Source of the DNA: Myotis daubentonii
Taxonomy: Eukaryota > Chordata > Mammalia > Chiroptera > Vespertilionidae
Direction of reading: 5' to 3'
Length of the DNA: 64,000 nucleotides
Assembly: GCF_963259705.1 (NCBI RefSeq)
Contig: NC_081840.1
Span: forward strand, 116,301,074 to 116,365,073
The position numbers were made by a program, and so were the translations under genes. Each line of letters begins with the position of its first letter. Within the stretch, counting starts at the first letter, position 1. The notes under the pieces are model-generated. The model was given only the letters and a program-made list of their open reading frames with translations. It did no database searches and had not been told where the DNA came from. Shown one piece after another: positions 1 to 10,760 of this stretch.

Positions 1-1607
1 GATTTTAATAAGAATTTATTTGAAAATAAAGGTACATATTAATGAGAAGACAATGTTAAATCTCTAGAACTAAACTTTATAAAAATAATTTGCAATTGCA
101 TTTTCTGATGTTGACCTGTCAGACTTAGCAATCAAATAGGGACCACATATTCAATGCTTGACTTCAATCTTAGGAGTGAAGAAAATGTTTCTACTCTTAG
201 TTCTATTTATTAAAGTCAAGCTTTAAAATGCCAGCTTTCTGTAATTTCTCAGGAGAGTAAATAATGAATTGCAGACCAAGTATATTAAAGCTTTCAAAAT
301 TCAATAAACAGCTTTGATGTTTTTCTGGCCTCTTAGGAAGCATTATGGCCCTTTTATATCAGTATTAACAGACTAATATGTACATACTCCTCTACTCAAA
401 TTCTATGAAAGTTTTATTTCTCCCCCATAAACTTTCAGACCACATTGGGAAGCTCATCAGATAGAATATTCAACCACTCCTATTTTGCAAACATGAAAAC
501 CCATCTGCACAATTTTTCACTAGTAAAAGAGCACACTGGGTTTAAAATCTATCTCCTGTTTTCAAAAATCCAAACTTTATTTCTATGGTAACTGGACTCT
601 ATAGCCTGCAGGAAATGTTAATACAGCCTTTAAAGTTAGTGGTTGGTGGCTGACTTCCATTTACTTTCTGAATGGAAATAGATGTCATAATGGTTAGGAC
701 CAAGGAAAGGTCTGACAATGCTTCGTAGAAAAAAACTTACCTTATTTCAGTTGATCCAGTTTCTTCAGGAAAAGATGCTGAAGGCAACCAGATAGTGAGA
801 ATGAAACGACCAGTTCATTTTAACTCCAAGGTGTAAGACCAATTCTATGAAAAAGCTGTAATACAAAGTAAAAGGGCATTTGGTTTTTTGGCTCCTAGAG
901 CTATTGAGGCATTACATATAAAACAGTTATGATTTAAAACCTTTAGCTTTTTATGATTTAAACCTTTAACTTTTTATATTTTAAAATACTCCTTTAAATA
1001 CACATTTTCATAGAAAAGTTCTTACATAGTATATTTTAATGCTTTAGCCATAAACTTATACAAATAGCCTATTTAAGACTTGAAATGAGATCTCGTAAGG
1101 TAAATCGGGAATAATTTAACCACTGTTCCTACAGGTTAGTCCTAGGAGGCTAGTATTTATCCTTCCTCTTATATGCGTTAAGATCTGTTTTAAGAATTAT
1201 TACCTCATGACACTAGTTGTGGGTTTTAAGAAATCAGATCAAATAACCTCATGTTATATCCTCTGAAGCAAGATTGGAAAAAATCAAAATATGAGTAACC
1301 TATAAGTAAAAAGTCTCAGACCTTTGTTAAAAACTCATGGCATTAATATAATTGAAGTGTCTGCTCAAGTGCTGTCTCTTTAGGAGTCCCCTGATCACCA
1401 TATCTTAACCAGCAGTTCATTTAACACTCCCTCCTGATTTTGTTTTGTTTCTCTTCACTGTGCTTATTCCTTCCTATTAGTACATTAATTATATACATAT
1501 AAAATGAATAGATACTTTTTAATTAATTTAACTTTTAAAAATTAATTGCTTATGTAAATAATAAAAGGGGACAGTGCTAAATGCTAGATTAGATTAGGAA
1601 AGACTTG
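1..1607. other. AT-rich intergenic DNA, no feature recognised
   Basis: I see no long open frame, RNA gene or recognisable repeat here. The sequence is AT-rich and looks like ordinary intergenic or intronic mammalian DNA. Very old repeats could be hidden. Confidence 0.5.
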
Positions 1608-1776
1608 AGCCTTGCCTGGTATGGCTCAGTTGGTTGACTGTCGTCCCATGCATGAAAAGTTGCCAGTTCAATTCCTTTACGGGGACATGCAGTAGGTAGC
1701 TGATCAACGTTTCCCTCTCACATCAATATTTCTGTCTCTCTCTCCCTCTCTGTTCTTCCTTTTCTAAAAATCAACC
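1608..1776 (+). mobile_element. Old VES-type tRNA-derived SINE
   Basis: The sequence follows the bat VES pattern: a tRNA-like head (tatggctcagttggttgact), a B-box-like gttcaattcc, then 'gctgatcaacg' and a pyrimidine-rich ctctctccctctc tail before an A-rich end. It is more diverged than the copies at 11183 and 18171, so it is an older insertion. Transcription of such SINEs is by RNA polymerase III, and mobilisation is by L1 proteins (family knowledge). Confidence 0.8.
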
Positions 1777-2077
1777 TGTAAGATATAATTCGTGGTTCAT
1801 AATTAGACATTGGTTTCAACAAACTATTAAAATATTAAGACAGATTTTCAAGAAGAAATAAAAATTATTACTTAATAAAAGCAGTTTACAAAAGAGCATA
1901 TACTATATTATCTCATTTTGGTAATAAAAAATCAATATATGTACATAGTAAAAGAGAAGGAAATATTTATAATAAGGTATTCAGAATGGTAATCATCTTC
2001 AATAATAAAGCATGATGTTTTAATTTTCTCATTTTACATGTATTTTTTTTGTTATAATACACATGCACACAAGCTTA

Positions 2078-2262
2078 TCCTATATAATGAAAGGCTAATA
2101 TGCAAATTGTCGCCACGGCCGGGAATATGACCAAGAGTTAGATGTGCACTGACCACCAAGGAGTCGTGTGGAACATGGAGGGCATCGGTGACACGGTGCT
2201 GGCAGCAGGCAGCAGTGAAGGCGCTGCTGGTCCCGATGGGCCCTGACGAGAGTGGGACCGGA
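2078..2262 (+). mobile_element. HeliBat 5' fragment
   Basis: It starts with the HeliBat 5' terminus (tcctatataatgaaaggcta, then atatgcaaat) after a host A and contains the usual 'gcactgaccacca' block. It stops abruptly where HAL1 sequence begins, so its normal 3' palindrome and CTAG end are missing. Non-autonomous rolling-circle element: it has no Rep/helicase frame. Confidence 0.8.
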
Positions 2263-3390
2263 AAAGCAAAAGGAAAAAAGAATACAAAAATATGAAGATA
2301 GTGCAAGGAGCCCCTGGGACAACTTCAAGCATACCAGCATCCGAATTATGGGGGTACCAGAAGAAGATATTGAAAACCTATTTGAAGAAATAATGACAGA
2401 AAACTTCCCCTACTTGGTGAGAGAAATAGACATACAAGTCCAGGAAGCACAGAGAACCCCCACAAAAAAGGAATCCAAAGAGGACCACACCAAGACACAT
2501 CATAATTAAAATGCCAAGGGCAGCCAAAACCGGTTTGGCTCAGTGGATAGAGCGTCGGCCTGCGGACTGAAAGGTCCCAGGTTTGATTCCGGTCAAGGGC
2601 ATGTACCTGGGTTGCGGGCACATCTTCAGTAGGAGATGTGCAGGAGGCAGCTGATCTATGTTTCTCTCTCATCGATGTTTCTAACTCTCTATCTCTCTCC
2701 CTTCCTCTCTGTAAAAAATCAATAAAATATATTAAAAAAAATAAATAAAATGCCAAGGGCAAAAGACAAAGAGAGAATCTTAAAAGCATCAAGAGAAAAA
2801 CAGTTAGTTACCTACAATGGAGTACCCATATGATTGTCAGCTGATTTCTCGACAGCCAGGAGTGGCAAGAAATATTCAAAGTGGTGAATACAAGAACCTA
2901 CAACCAAGATTACTCTACCCAGCAAAGCTATCATTTAGAATTAAAGGTCAGATAAATAGCTTCACAGATAAGAAAAAGCTAAAGGAGTTCATCACCACCA
3001 AACCAGTATTATATGAAATGCTGAAGGGTATTCTTTAAGAAGAGGAAGAAGAAAAAAAGGTAAAGATAAAAAGATAAAAAATACATATTTATCAACAAGT
3101 GAATCTAAAAATCAAGTGAATAAAAAATCTGATGAACAGAATAAACTGGTGAATTTAATAGAATCAGAGGCATAGAAAGAGACTGGACTGACAATTCTCA
3201 GGGGGAAAGAGGTGTGGGGAGTGTGGGAAGAGATTGGACAAAAATCTTACACCTATAGATGAGGACTGTAGGGGTGGTAAGGGCATGGGATCGGGTGGGA
3301 ACTTGGTGGAGGGGAGCTATGGGGGCGGGGAAGAGGAACAATTGTAATAATCTGAACAATAAGGATTTATTAAAATTAAAAAAATTAAAA
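2263..3390 (+). mobile_element. HAL1-like (ORF1-only L1) copy, 5' truncated
   Basis: The + strand encodes an L1 ORF1p-like protein in pieces: an N-terminal part ending in the RRM-like 'IRIMGVPEED' (about 2263-2509) and a C-terminal part containing 'YPAKLSFRIKG' (about 2750-3038). The frame is split by a VES insertion and by substitutions. After the ORF1 stop there is no ORF2. Instead a short purine-rich tail follows (gaagaggaagaag, then a GA/GT-rich block and 'caataaggatttatt') ending in A-rich sequence near 3390. The same tail ends the copy at 19697-20924, so it is a family 3' end and not a random truncation. HAL1 is the known name for L1 derivatives carrying only ORF1; the assignment is by structure. 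Confidence 0.8.
2523..2745 (+). mobile_element. VES SINE inside the HAL1 copy
   Basis: This is a well-preserved VES SINE: head 'aaccggtttggctcagtgg', B box 'ggtttgattcc', pyrimidine tail and A-rich end. It is flanked by a perfect 16-bp target duplication (taaaatgccaagggca) at 2507-2522 and 2746-2761. It inserted after the HAL1 and separates its ORF1 into two parts. Confidence 0.93.
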
Positions 3391-3576
3391 AGTTATAACT
3401 AGTAAGTTGAATCACAGAATACAAGGATAATATACCACATCTTATTTCATTTCCATATATTATCAACAAACAATTGAAATGTAAAACAATTTTTTATTAT
3501 CCTCAAGAAAAATGAAACATTTAGGGATAATTTTAACAAAATATGTGCAAAATCTTTATGCTGAATCTATAAGCTA

Positions 3577-4123
3577 TCTATATGTATATATATAAGGCTA
3601 ATATTCTAGGTGTCTGTCCAACTGGTAGCTATGATATGCACTGACCACCTGAGGACAGACACTCAACGCAGGAGCTGCTGAGCTGCAGTGACTTGGCAGC
3701 AGCAGTTCTCAGGTGACACACCCCAAAACCAGAGAGGAGGGAGCCCGATTCCTTGTGGGGCCATGCGATTCCACCTTTGGCCATGGGTTATGTTGTTGCT
3801 GGGGCACTGTCAGCGCCAGGTCTGGTTTAGTGAACACTTGCATTTGAGTTCCACACCCTGTATTCCAGCAACTTTGCAGAGTCGCTGTAATACACTCCAG
3901 AACCCCTTCGGGGATGTTGGAGAGCCAGTTTCGGCTGAAGGACTCCACTTGCCAGAGAGACCCCGTTCACTCCGCAGATGCCCTTCGAGCCACAGCGCCA
4001 CGCAAGGTGTGGCCGGTTGGGGAGGGACTGTGGAAGGTTGGCTCCAGGGCATTTCCGGCCCATCTTGCCCAGTCCTGCCCCATTGGCCACCTTCTAATTA
4101 AGATTCTTTCAATGTGCATGAAT
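3577..4123 (+). mobile_element. HeliBat, degraded at both ends
   Basis: Internal sequence matches other HeliBats in the window, especially 25836-26309: 'ggtagctatgatatgcactg', 'gctgctgagctgcagtgact', and a 3' region 'ctttcaatgtgcatgaatc'. The 5' TC terminus is only approximate (tctatatgtatatatataag) and the 3' palindrome is lost after 'catgaatc'. Open frames here are incidental. Confidence 0.75.
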
Positions 4124-4239
4124 CCAGAAAGTGTATTGATAAAAGGAATTAATGAAGATCTAAAAACATAAATATTAGTAATAAAAAGTCAACAAATTAA
4201 TGACATACACAAAACATCTTCCGAGAAGTAAGTATGCAT

Positions 4240-4575
4240 ACTTGAGCAGAAAATTAGTAGAACAGATATTGTTATGAATTATAAAATTATTGTTAGTGAA
4301 ATGATAAAAAATAAACATTACATGCTATAATGCTTTGATATGAAAATCTAGAAAAATTATAGTGATAGAGAGAAGCTTGGTAGTTGCTAGGGTCCAGGCC
4401 ATTGGGAAGGAGATTGAATGAAAATAACATGAGGCAACTTTTTAGGGTAATAGAAAATTTTGGTATGATTGTGGTGATGGTTATGTGACTAAACAAATTT
4501 GTCTAAAACATCAAATTATATACATAAAATTGGTTAACTGTATTATGTATAAGTCATGCCTCAATAAAGCTAATC
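4240..4575 (+). mobile_element. Ancient L1 3' UTR fragment
   Basis: The block ending in 'catgcctcaataaagct' with the preceding 'gatggttatgtgact' resembles the 3' end of old mammalian L1M elements. It is strongly diverged, and the boundaries are approximate. Confidence 0.55.
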
Positions 4576-4619
4576 TTGCCCTAAACCCCCAATTTGTTAG
4601 GTTTCTGTACCATTATATT

Positions 4620-4807
4620 GTAAAAGCATGTATGGACCTGGAGAGTATTCTGCTAAGTGAAATAAGTCAGAGAAAGACAAATGCTATATGATTTCACTTA
4701 CCTGTGGAGTCTAAAGATCAAAATAAACATACAAAATAGAAATAACTTATACATACAGAGACTGATGTTGTCAGAGGGGAGGAGGTTTGGGAGGCTGGGT
4801 TAAAAGT
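4620..4807 (+). mobile_element. L1 3' fragment, left part (split by the ERV)
   Basis: The sequence 'gagagtattctgctaagtga' plus 'aataagtcagagaaagac' is the typical end of L1 ORF2, and it runs into an L1 3' UTR. It breaks at the LTR at 4808 and resumes after the provirus at 10496. Confidence 0.8.
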
Positions 4808-5141
4808 TGAAAGGTTCGGAGTGAGCTGGGGTCGCAAACCTATGACATGAGGCCATAATTTATCACAAGAGATTTTATCCCAGGAACCTGGGTGCGGGTG
4901 GGCTGAGTCTAACAAAAAGGAGTCAGCAGAGACTGAATGGGGAGGCAGACTTTTATTAATCCTTGCTGGCTGCAAGGCATTCTACTGATGTCAGGGTCCA
5001 GTCTGTCCTTGGTCCCTCCCATGCTGGTTGTCTTCTGGTTATCCGAACTATGCGGTGCTCAAGGCTGAAAGCTTTCTGCAAGATATCTGCTAAGCACAAT
5101 AAGTTTTCCTCTGCCCCATTTTAGTCTCTTTAACCCTTTCA
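4808..5141 (-). repeat. 3' LTR of the class I ERV
   Basis: It begins TGAAAGG and ends CCTTTCA, a 7-bp inverted end pair, and is the same length as the LTR at 10162-10495. The two share long blocks such as 'ggcagacttttattaatcc' and 'ctttctgcaagatatctgct'. The visible differences between them show an old insertion. The minus-strand AATAAA (seen as tttatt in the plus strand) fits a polyadenylation signal. Confidence 0.9.
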
Positions 5142-5320
5142 TTCTCGCCTTAAAGGGTATGTATAAAGGAAAAGAAGGGGATAGGGTTGCCATTTCTCTT
5201 TGCCTGCTTCTTGTGTGGGAGGGGCTGTTGTGGATGCCTACGGAGTAAATTCAGGTTATTTCCTGGGATATAGGCCTGTAGGGTCCCTTTACCTGGGTAA
5301 GAACAAATTTTCCTGCTGTC

Positions 5321-5689
5321 TTAACTAGGACTTGTAATCTTGTTTGTATAAACTTGGCAACTAATTTTAAAATGCAGGGCCCAAAGAGGAGGAGGAGGAA
5401 GAGGAGGAGACATAGTGTTAGGGGGGCTCAAAAGGGTAAAAGCCAGGTTCATTTGAGAAGAGCTGCATGTAGGCTGGACCATATGGACTGTTCTATGCTG
5501 TCCTGACTGATCTCCTTGAGCCATTGAGTATTCTGTAGAATGCATTGTGTTTTTTACCTCTATTTGACCTGTAGAGTTTAGATAAAAACAACAGGAGGTG
5601 TTAGCAATTAAACAAACCCTTCCCTTTTTGGCTAAAAGATAGTTTAGGGCGAGTAGAGGGACCATTTTAGGGATATAAGAGATCTGCAA
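5321..5689 (-). pseudogene. env: ERV env transmembrane-subunit remnant
   Basis: The minus strand encodes 'LLAKKGRVCLIANTSCCFYL', with the pattern of the class I Env ectodomain just after the immunosuppressive-like region, including the CxxxxxxCC disulfide motif. Nearer the 3' LTR, another frame reads 'LFGPCILKLV', typical of the end of the membrane anchor. A frameshift separates the two. Weak surface-subunit similarity may extend to about 6280. The gene is not functional. Confidence 0.75.
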
Positions 5690-7388
5690 GATTCAGAAGT
5701 ATTATGAAGGTAAACGTATAGATGCGATCTGAAGAGAAATCCTATAAATTGCCCTGGAGCCAGAGGTCTGTAATGAGTTCAAACATATCTTGCACTGTTC
5801 GGATGGGATAGTCTGGTTCAGGTGGGGGAATGTTGTTACTAATAATTTGCAGGAATGTGGAAATCTGGGTATATAATTTATTAGCCATTCAGCTGATATG
5901 TGAGAGGGGCTATTTTTTCCCAGGAAGGCTAGTGGGAGGATAGGTTATTCTGGAGGTGAGGATTTTTTAGTTGTTTTTTTTTTTCCAGCTTTGCCCTTTG
6001 CTAGGCATTTGAAGCTTTCTGCTCTGGTGAGTTTGTACACTTGTATCTAGCCCATCACCCTTGTTCTGAGAGTCAGGGATGATGAGCCTGGGGCACAAAA
6101 GGTGGTCTTGATGGTGTTTAAGGGTGGTATTTACTGAGTACAAGTAGGGCTTGTAACCTGGTGTAGACAGACTATTTTATACATTAGTATTATTGAGGTA
6201 AAAGTTAGAATAATGAGAGTTATGACAAATAGTCTGGTGGAAGGAAAGAGACATTAGTTGAGGGGTTGTAGTTTATTATACCAACATGAGGTTTATTCTT
6301 AAATTATTTATTTTTAAGTGCCCTTGGTTTAGGGAAGATAGAATTTACTAGGTGGCTGTGGAGTGCTGTTTTATTATTTCAGTTTTATTATTCTGCTTAC
6401 CTTTGCTTACTGGTTTGTGTTATTTATATAATTTTTAAAATATTCTTCCCTACTAACCTTTTATAATTTCCACAAATATTTTTATAATTTTAATTCACTT
6501 TCTTTTTTCTTTAAAAATGCATGCCCATGCCTTTTATTATTAAAATTATATAATTTTTAAACCTTAATTTTCCAATGATTATCAGAAAGTAAACAGCCAG
6601 CATTTCTTAGATTGACATATATGAATATTAATATATCTGTAACAAATCACAAGACATTATATTAACAGTTCTGAATTTAGTTTGTAGATTTTCTGTAATA
6701 AAAGCTAAAATCAGGTGAACTTAAAATTTGTTAGACTATTTAGATGTTTATTATTTAATCCAGGAATGTTCCAAAGTTTTTAAGTTGCCAAGGACTTTGG
6801 AAAATTATGCATAGGCATATGAGGCTGGAGAAAAGTCAGTGGAAGGAGGGAGTAGACCCAGTAGCCTGTTCCCAGGCCTCCAGCCGCTTGGATTTAAAAC
6901 TGCCACATTTTTCTTAGAGATAACCTGCTAAGGTCTGGGTGACAATGAGTTCAGCTTTAGATAGTAGCAGGACTGTTAAGTAAGCCTTTTTAGTTTTGCA
7001 GTAAAGAAAATTGTTCTTTGGAGGAAAAAACGGGGGCGGGGGGGAGGTGGTAATTGAGAAGGCACTGAGGTCAGAGCAGTTTTCGGAGCATTAAAGGGGT
7101 GAGAATGCTGGCCTTGGGATGTAAAGGCTCAGTGAGGAGCCCCTTCGCCATGTCGTGTTATAGAGGAGTTTTGCAAGAAAACTGAAGTTGGGAACTCAGG
7201 GGTGAGAGTACCTAGTGAGCCTGAGAAAGGAGCGCATTTCTTATTTAGAGGAGGGGACAGTCATGGAGGAGATAAGGCATTTGCAGTCTAAGGGGTGATG
7301 TGGCTTTGTGGGGTGAGAGTGAAACTGAAGTAGGTGACTGTCGCTTGGGACAGCTGGGCTGTCTGAGGGGATGCCTGTACCATTCCGT
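5690..7388 (-). other. ERV interior, mostly unrecognised; pol largely missing
   Basis: Broken frames near 5960-6280 could be an Env surface-subunit relic. About 6360-6840 is markedly more AT-rich than the rest of the provirus and may be an unrecognised insertion. I did not find the RT YxDD region or integrase motifs. The distance is too short for a complete pol. Confidence 0.5.
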
Positions 7389-7577
7389 TCAGGCAAGAAG
7401 AGTGGATAAGGGGTTATTTAGTAAGATGCAGGGTAGAGGTGAGGTGGCTGATGGCTGTGAGACTAATCTGTCAACCCCCATAATAGAGGCTAAGGAGGGG
7501 ACAAGGGTCCCAGCGAATTCAGAGAGGGCAGTGGCCCCCATGTTAATTAAAAGGAGATAGCTTACCTGCCACCCCAT
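7389..7577 (-). pseudogene. pro: ERV protease remnant with altered active site
   Basis: Directly downstream of the nucleocapsid remnant, the minus strand encodes 'LLINMGATALSEFAG', followed by a PS..S(I/V)MGVD-like segment. This resembles the retroviral aspartic protease around its D-T/S-G catalytic triad, here read as N-M-G, so the catalytic aspartate is lost. It is about 60 codons long, a partial domain only. Recognition is from motif spacing and gene order. Confidence 0.6.
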
Positions 7578-7579
7578 CG

Positions 7580-7936
7580 TTACCAGAGGCTCTGTCCTGG
7601 TGATGTCAGTCTGTGGGGCCTTGCCGAGGCCTGGGCGGCTTCAGTCTTTAGTGGCCAGTCCCAGGCGGTCTGGGAGCTGCAAACCAGATCCAGAGGGTGG
7701 CCTTGATGAGGTCCAACCTGGAGGGGCCAGACTAAGTCTGGTTTCCAGTGGCCTTCCCTTCTGCACCTTGGGCAGGGCTGAGGTAGGGGTCTCGGGTTAG
7801 GGCAGGACCTGGCCCAGTGTCCTCTTTTGTTGCACTTGAAGCATGGGCCTGGAGGAGTCTTAGCCCCTGACTTACCCTTGGTCGGAGGACCAGCACTTCT
7901 CTTGGGGTTCATGAGAGTGCTGGCTAGGAGCTGCAT
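7580..7936 (-). pseudogene. gag: ERV gag nucleocapsid remnant with zinc knuckles
   Basis: A 118-codon open stretch holds one full CCHC zinc knuckle, [14 protein letters not shown] (C-x2-C-x4-H-x4-C), about residue 33. A second, [14 protein letters not shown], has its last cysteine replaced by leucine. Zinc knuckles bind genomic RNA during retroviral packaging (family knowledge). Two knuckles are known in HERV-H/F-type elements, in line with the tRNA-Phe primer site. The downstream residues are frame-shifted noise. Confidence 0.85.
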
Positions 7937-8022
7937 CTGGGCTTCAGCCTTGGCCTGATCTTGCCTTTGTTTTTGGATTTGGGTCTCCTTTTCTCTATTA
8001 TTAAAGACCTTAAAGGTTATGT

Positions 8023-8214
8023 TTAAAATGTCTCTTTGTGGGGGGGGGTTGTCCCTTCTGGGCTTGTAGGGTCAAGATTGCTGTATTTTTTTATGGTCTG
8101 TGCAAAGTGAGAGAGGAAGATTGCCGAATTTTCACGTATTTCCTGGGTGACCTCTGTATAATTAACTGCTTTGTGGACTGCATTTTTCAGTCCTTCTAGC
8201 AGGCAGAGAACCAC
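8023..8214 (-). pseudogene. gag: ERV gag capsid remnant
   Basis: An open stretch of about 60 codons encodes a capsid-like segment. It includes 'LLEGLKNAVHKAVNY', then 'ENSAIFLSHFAQTIKKYSNL' and 'DPTSPEG', which follow the pattern of the C-terminal part of gammaretrovirus-like capsids (leu-rich helix, FLxR-like segment, YTPxDPTS-like segment). It lies upstream of the nucleocapsid remnant in the same orientation. The frame is broken on both sides, and the matrix region further upstream is interrupted by the hAT element, so no Gag protein can be made. Confidence 0.7.
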
Positions 8215-8880
8215 GTGGTCTCAAGACCTGTGACCTGCCTAGCCTTCCTGATAGTTCCACTGTGGGTCCCTGTTAGGGACAGCATCCATTCCGACTGGGA
8301 GGGCAGGGGCCTGTCAGCAGAAGGTATGCAAGTGGCCTTGGACATGAAGCCACATTGGTGCCAACAATCTCCCAAAGGGGGGCACTTTAAGGCTAGTGTC
8401 AGAGTGGGGGGAGGAAGAGAGCTGAAAACTGCCCCAGACGGGGTGTGAGATGGGGTGGTGGCGGTGGGATCTGCTGGGTAGGGTAGTGGGCTTTAGGCTG
8501 CTGAGATGGAGGAGCCATAGGCTGAGGAACCCAGGAATGGTTGGTGAGATAAAAAGTGGTGAAGGAGGAGGAGGATTTGAGATCCTGGGGTCTTAGAGTG
8601 AAGAAGAAAAAACCTGTGAGGGAGAGCAGCTGTTACAGAGAGAAGGATGTGTCCTTGAGTGTAAAAAAACCTGGATATACAGGACCTCAGACCAGTTGCC
8701 CTGCCTGCAGCAGAATTGTCAAGGTCACTTAAGATTTGGGAATCGAAAGTGCCATTTTACTTTATACTGAGGCCAGACAGTATTGCAATAAAAAACAAGT
8801 CACGTAGGGTGTAAGTCCTGCACAAGGGTGTGGTGCAGGGAAAGGCTGAAGGCAAGTTTCCCCATGGTGATGGGCTAGGG

Positions 8881-9610
8881 CACGGGTGAGCAACCTTTTT
8901 GTGAGTGCGTGCCAAAACCAGCAAAATCTCTGACTCAAAATTCTTCTGCGTGCCAACCCTAATTTTTTGAGAACATGTTACGTCTACTTGATATCTCTTA
9001 AGGTGTACGTATGTGAAGAACCTTGAAGAAATAATAAATTCATTCGAGCGACAAAAACACAGTATATGATGATTAAAAATACATTTATTTTTTAATGTAT
9101 ACATGTACACTGATAGTCCGACAGAAAACTTTATGACTCCGTTTGATATTACCAGTGGGACTTTTGCTGTTGCATCACTGATGACAGAGATTTTACATCA
9201 GGTTTATATTTTGTGACCTTCAGAGATATGCACGAGCTACTACTTTCATCCGTCAGGCTACTCCTATTTCGAGACTTAACAAAATTCATCACTGAGAACA
9301 AAGATTCACAAGCATATGTGGATGAAACCCAAACACTGGTTGGATCTAGGAAGGCAGGGAGAGTTAAGGCAGAGGCATAGAAATTGCTCTTCCCCTCTCT
9401 CGTCAATCCATGTCTGTGGTCTTTAAGATAACTTGTTATGTAAAATTATTTATTTATCTAAGATGCACCGACATTGAATTTATCTGAAAAATAAAAAAGT
9501 CGATATTAAGAAAAAAATTGTAAATGGAAGATTATGAGAGGGTTTCGTGTGCCAGCAAAAGTTACTGGTGTGCCATGTTTGGCATGTGTGCCAGGGGTTG
9601 CCCGCCCATG
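8881..9610 (-). mobile_element. hAT DNA transposon (730 bp) with transposase C-terminal remnant
   Basis: The ends are imperfect inverted repeats: cacgggtgagcaacc at the left and catgggcgggcaacc read inward from the right. The element is flanked by a perfect 8-bp duplication, ggctaggg, at 8873-8880 and 9611-9618, the hallmark of hAT. The minus strand from 9406 to 9149 encodes 'STYACESLFSVMNFVKSRNR' and 'SSLTDE', the hAT C-terminal dimerisation region. No N-terminal catalytic part is present, so it is an internally deleted, non-autonomous copy. It inserted in the ERV gag/leader region after the provirus. Confidence 0.92.
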
Positions 9611-9856
9611 GGCTAGGGCTTAAAGTCTGTTTTCTGTTAAGTTAAGGCAAAGAAAGGCAGCCCCATCTCCCCTTAACGTTCACCGAAATGGATGGAGCTT
9701 CCTTCTGTGAAAGGCATCCCGGTCAAGAGAGTGGGTGAGGGAACCTGGGTCCCCTGAGGACTTGTCCCAACCAGTGCTGGATTTTCAGCAACAGCCCGGA
9801 GCCTGGCTCCAAACCCAAAATTAAAGGACAGCCCGGAATGAAAACAGACTAAAGCA

Positions 9857-9866
9857 ACTTACCTAT
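9857..9866 (-). promoter_or_regulatory. Candidate retroviral splice donor in the ERV leader
   Basis: The minus strand reads ATAG/GTAAGT, a strong 5' splice-site match, about 300 bases downstream of the 5' LTR. This is where the donor for a spliced env mRNA would be expected. Position and match support it; use is inferred. Confidence 0.4.
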
Positions 9867-10141
9867 GAATCTATGCCTGGTGTTGATGGAGGAGGAGGCA
9901 AGGCAAGGAGAGGTCCACTATCCAGTCACGGGCATGACCCAGACCGGTCCAGAGGAAGGCTAGGGGGGCCCAGGTAAGTGTCTTGAGTTCAGCAGAAGTT
10001 CAGTCGTGTGAAAGCGTGGCTGGGGGGCCTTCCTTGGACACAACGGGAGCTCAGGAGCCTGATTATCATGGTCTCTCTGAATCCCAAGTGCCTGGTTTCT
10101 GGAACCCTGCAACGATTTTTACCAGACCCCTCACTAGACCT

Positions 10142-10159
10142 TCCCGGGTTTCAGCATCA
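10142..10159 (-). other. Retroviral primer-binding site, tRNA-Phe type
   Basis: Read on the minus strand, two bases after the LTR end, the sequence is TGATGCTGAAACCCGGGA. It matches the complement of the tRNA-Phe 3' end (as I recall it) at 16 of 18 positions. The spacing and position relative to the LTR are correct for minus-strand DNA priming. Confidence 0.8.
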
Positions 10160-10161
10160 AA

Positions 10162-10495
10162 TGAAAGGTTTGGAGTGGCCTGGAGTCATGCACCTATGAC
10201 CTGAGGCCATAATGTATCAAAAGAGATTTTATTCCAGGCACCTGGGTGCAGGTGGGCTGAGTCCGACAAAAAGGAGTCAGTGGAGACTGAAGGAGGAGGC
10301 AGACTTTTATTAATCCCTGCTGGCTGCAAGCCATTCTGCTGATGTCAGGGTCTGGTCCATCCTTGGTTCCTCCCATGCCAGGTGTCTTCTGGTTACCTGA
10401 ACTATTCCATGCTCAAGGCTGCAAGCTTTCTGCAAGATATCTGCTAAGCACAATAAGTTTTTCTCTGCCCCATTTTATCCTCTTTAACCCTTTCA
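10162..10495 (-). repeat. 5' LTR of the class I ERV
   Basis: Same length and same inverted ends (TGAAAGG, CCTTTCA) as the 3' LTR. Read on the minus strand it lies upstream of the primer-binding site and leader, as a 5' LTR should. It contains the shared tttatt (AATAAA on the minus strand). Confidence 0.9.
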
Positions 10496-10760
10496 ACAAA
10501 GTTGAAGGGATTATGCAGTACGCATTGCTAGATGCAGAATAACCACAAAGATGTGGTTTGCAGTGTGAGAAATATAGTCAATAATGTCAAGATAACTTGG
10601 GCATGCAGTCAGATGGGTGCTTAGAGCAGGGGGGGAGGGGGGTGGGGGGGCAAGGGGGGAGCATTCTATAGAATACATGGTTTTCTGGCCACTTTGCTAC
10701 ACATTTGAAACTGGCCCAGAATGGTATTAAATGTAAACTGTGGTTGAAAAATAAAATAAA
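10496..10760 (+). mobile_element. L1 3' UTR, right part (resumes after the ERV)
   Basis: The sequence resumes at 'aaagttgaagggattatgc', then 'aaatatagtcaataatgtc' and 'gtcagatgggtgct', the common 3' UTR of Laurasiatherian L1s. It ends in an A-rich tail near 10745-10760. Together with 4620-4807 it forms one L1 3' end split by the provirus. Confidence 0.75.

Larger units (their letters stand above)
4808..10495 (-). mobile_element. Decayed class I endogenous retrovirus (HERV-F/H-like), two LTRs
   Basis: Two direct 334-bp LTRs (4808-5141 and 10162-10495) enclose about 5 kb that reads gag, pro and env on the minus strand. Beside the 5' LTR lies an 18-bp primer site matching tRNA-Phe at 16 of 18 positions, which is known from the HERV-F group. 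Gag zinc-knuckle and capsid motifs, a protease remnant and an Env transmembrane-subunit remnant are visible. Most of pol (RT, RNase H, integrase) was not recognised. All frames are broken. The provirus inserted in an old L1 3' UTR and later received a hAT element. Flanking direct repeats are not clean: aaagt lies just left of the element, and two bases after the right end. Confidence 0.88.

Noticed and set aside
2346..2792. 148-codon minus-strand frame
   Set aside because: Antisense to HAL1 ORF1 and a VES SINE; no real domain.
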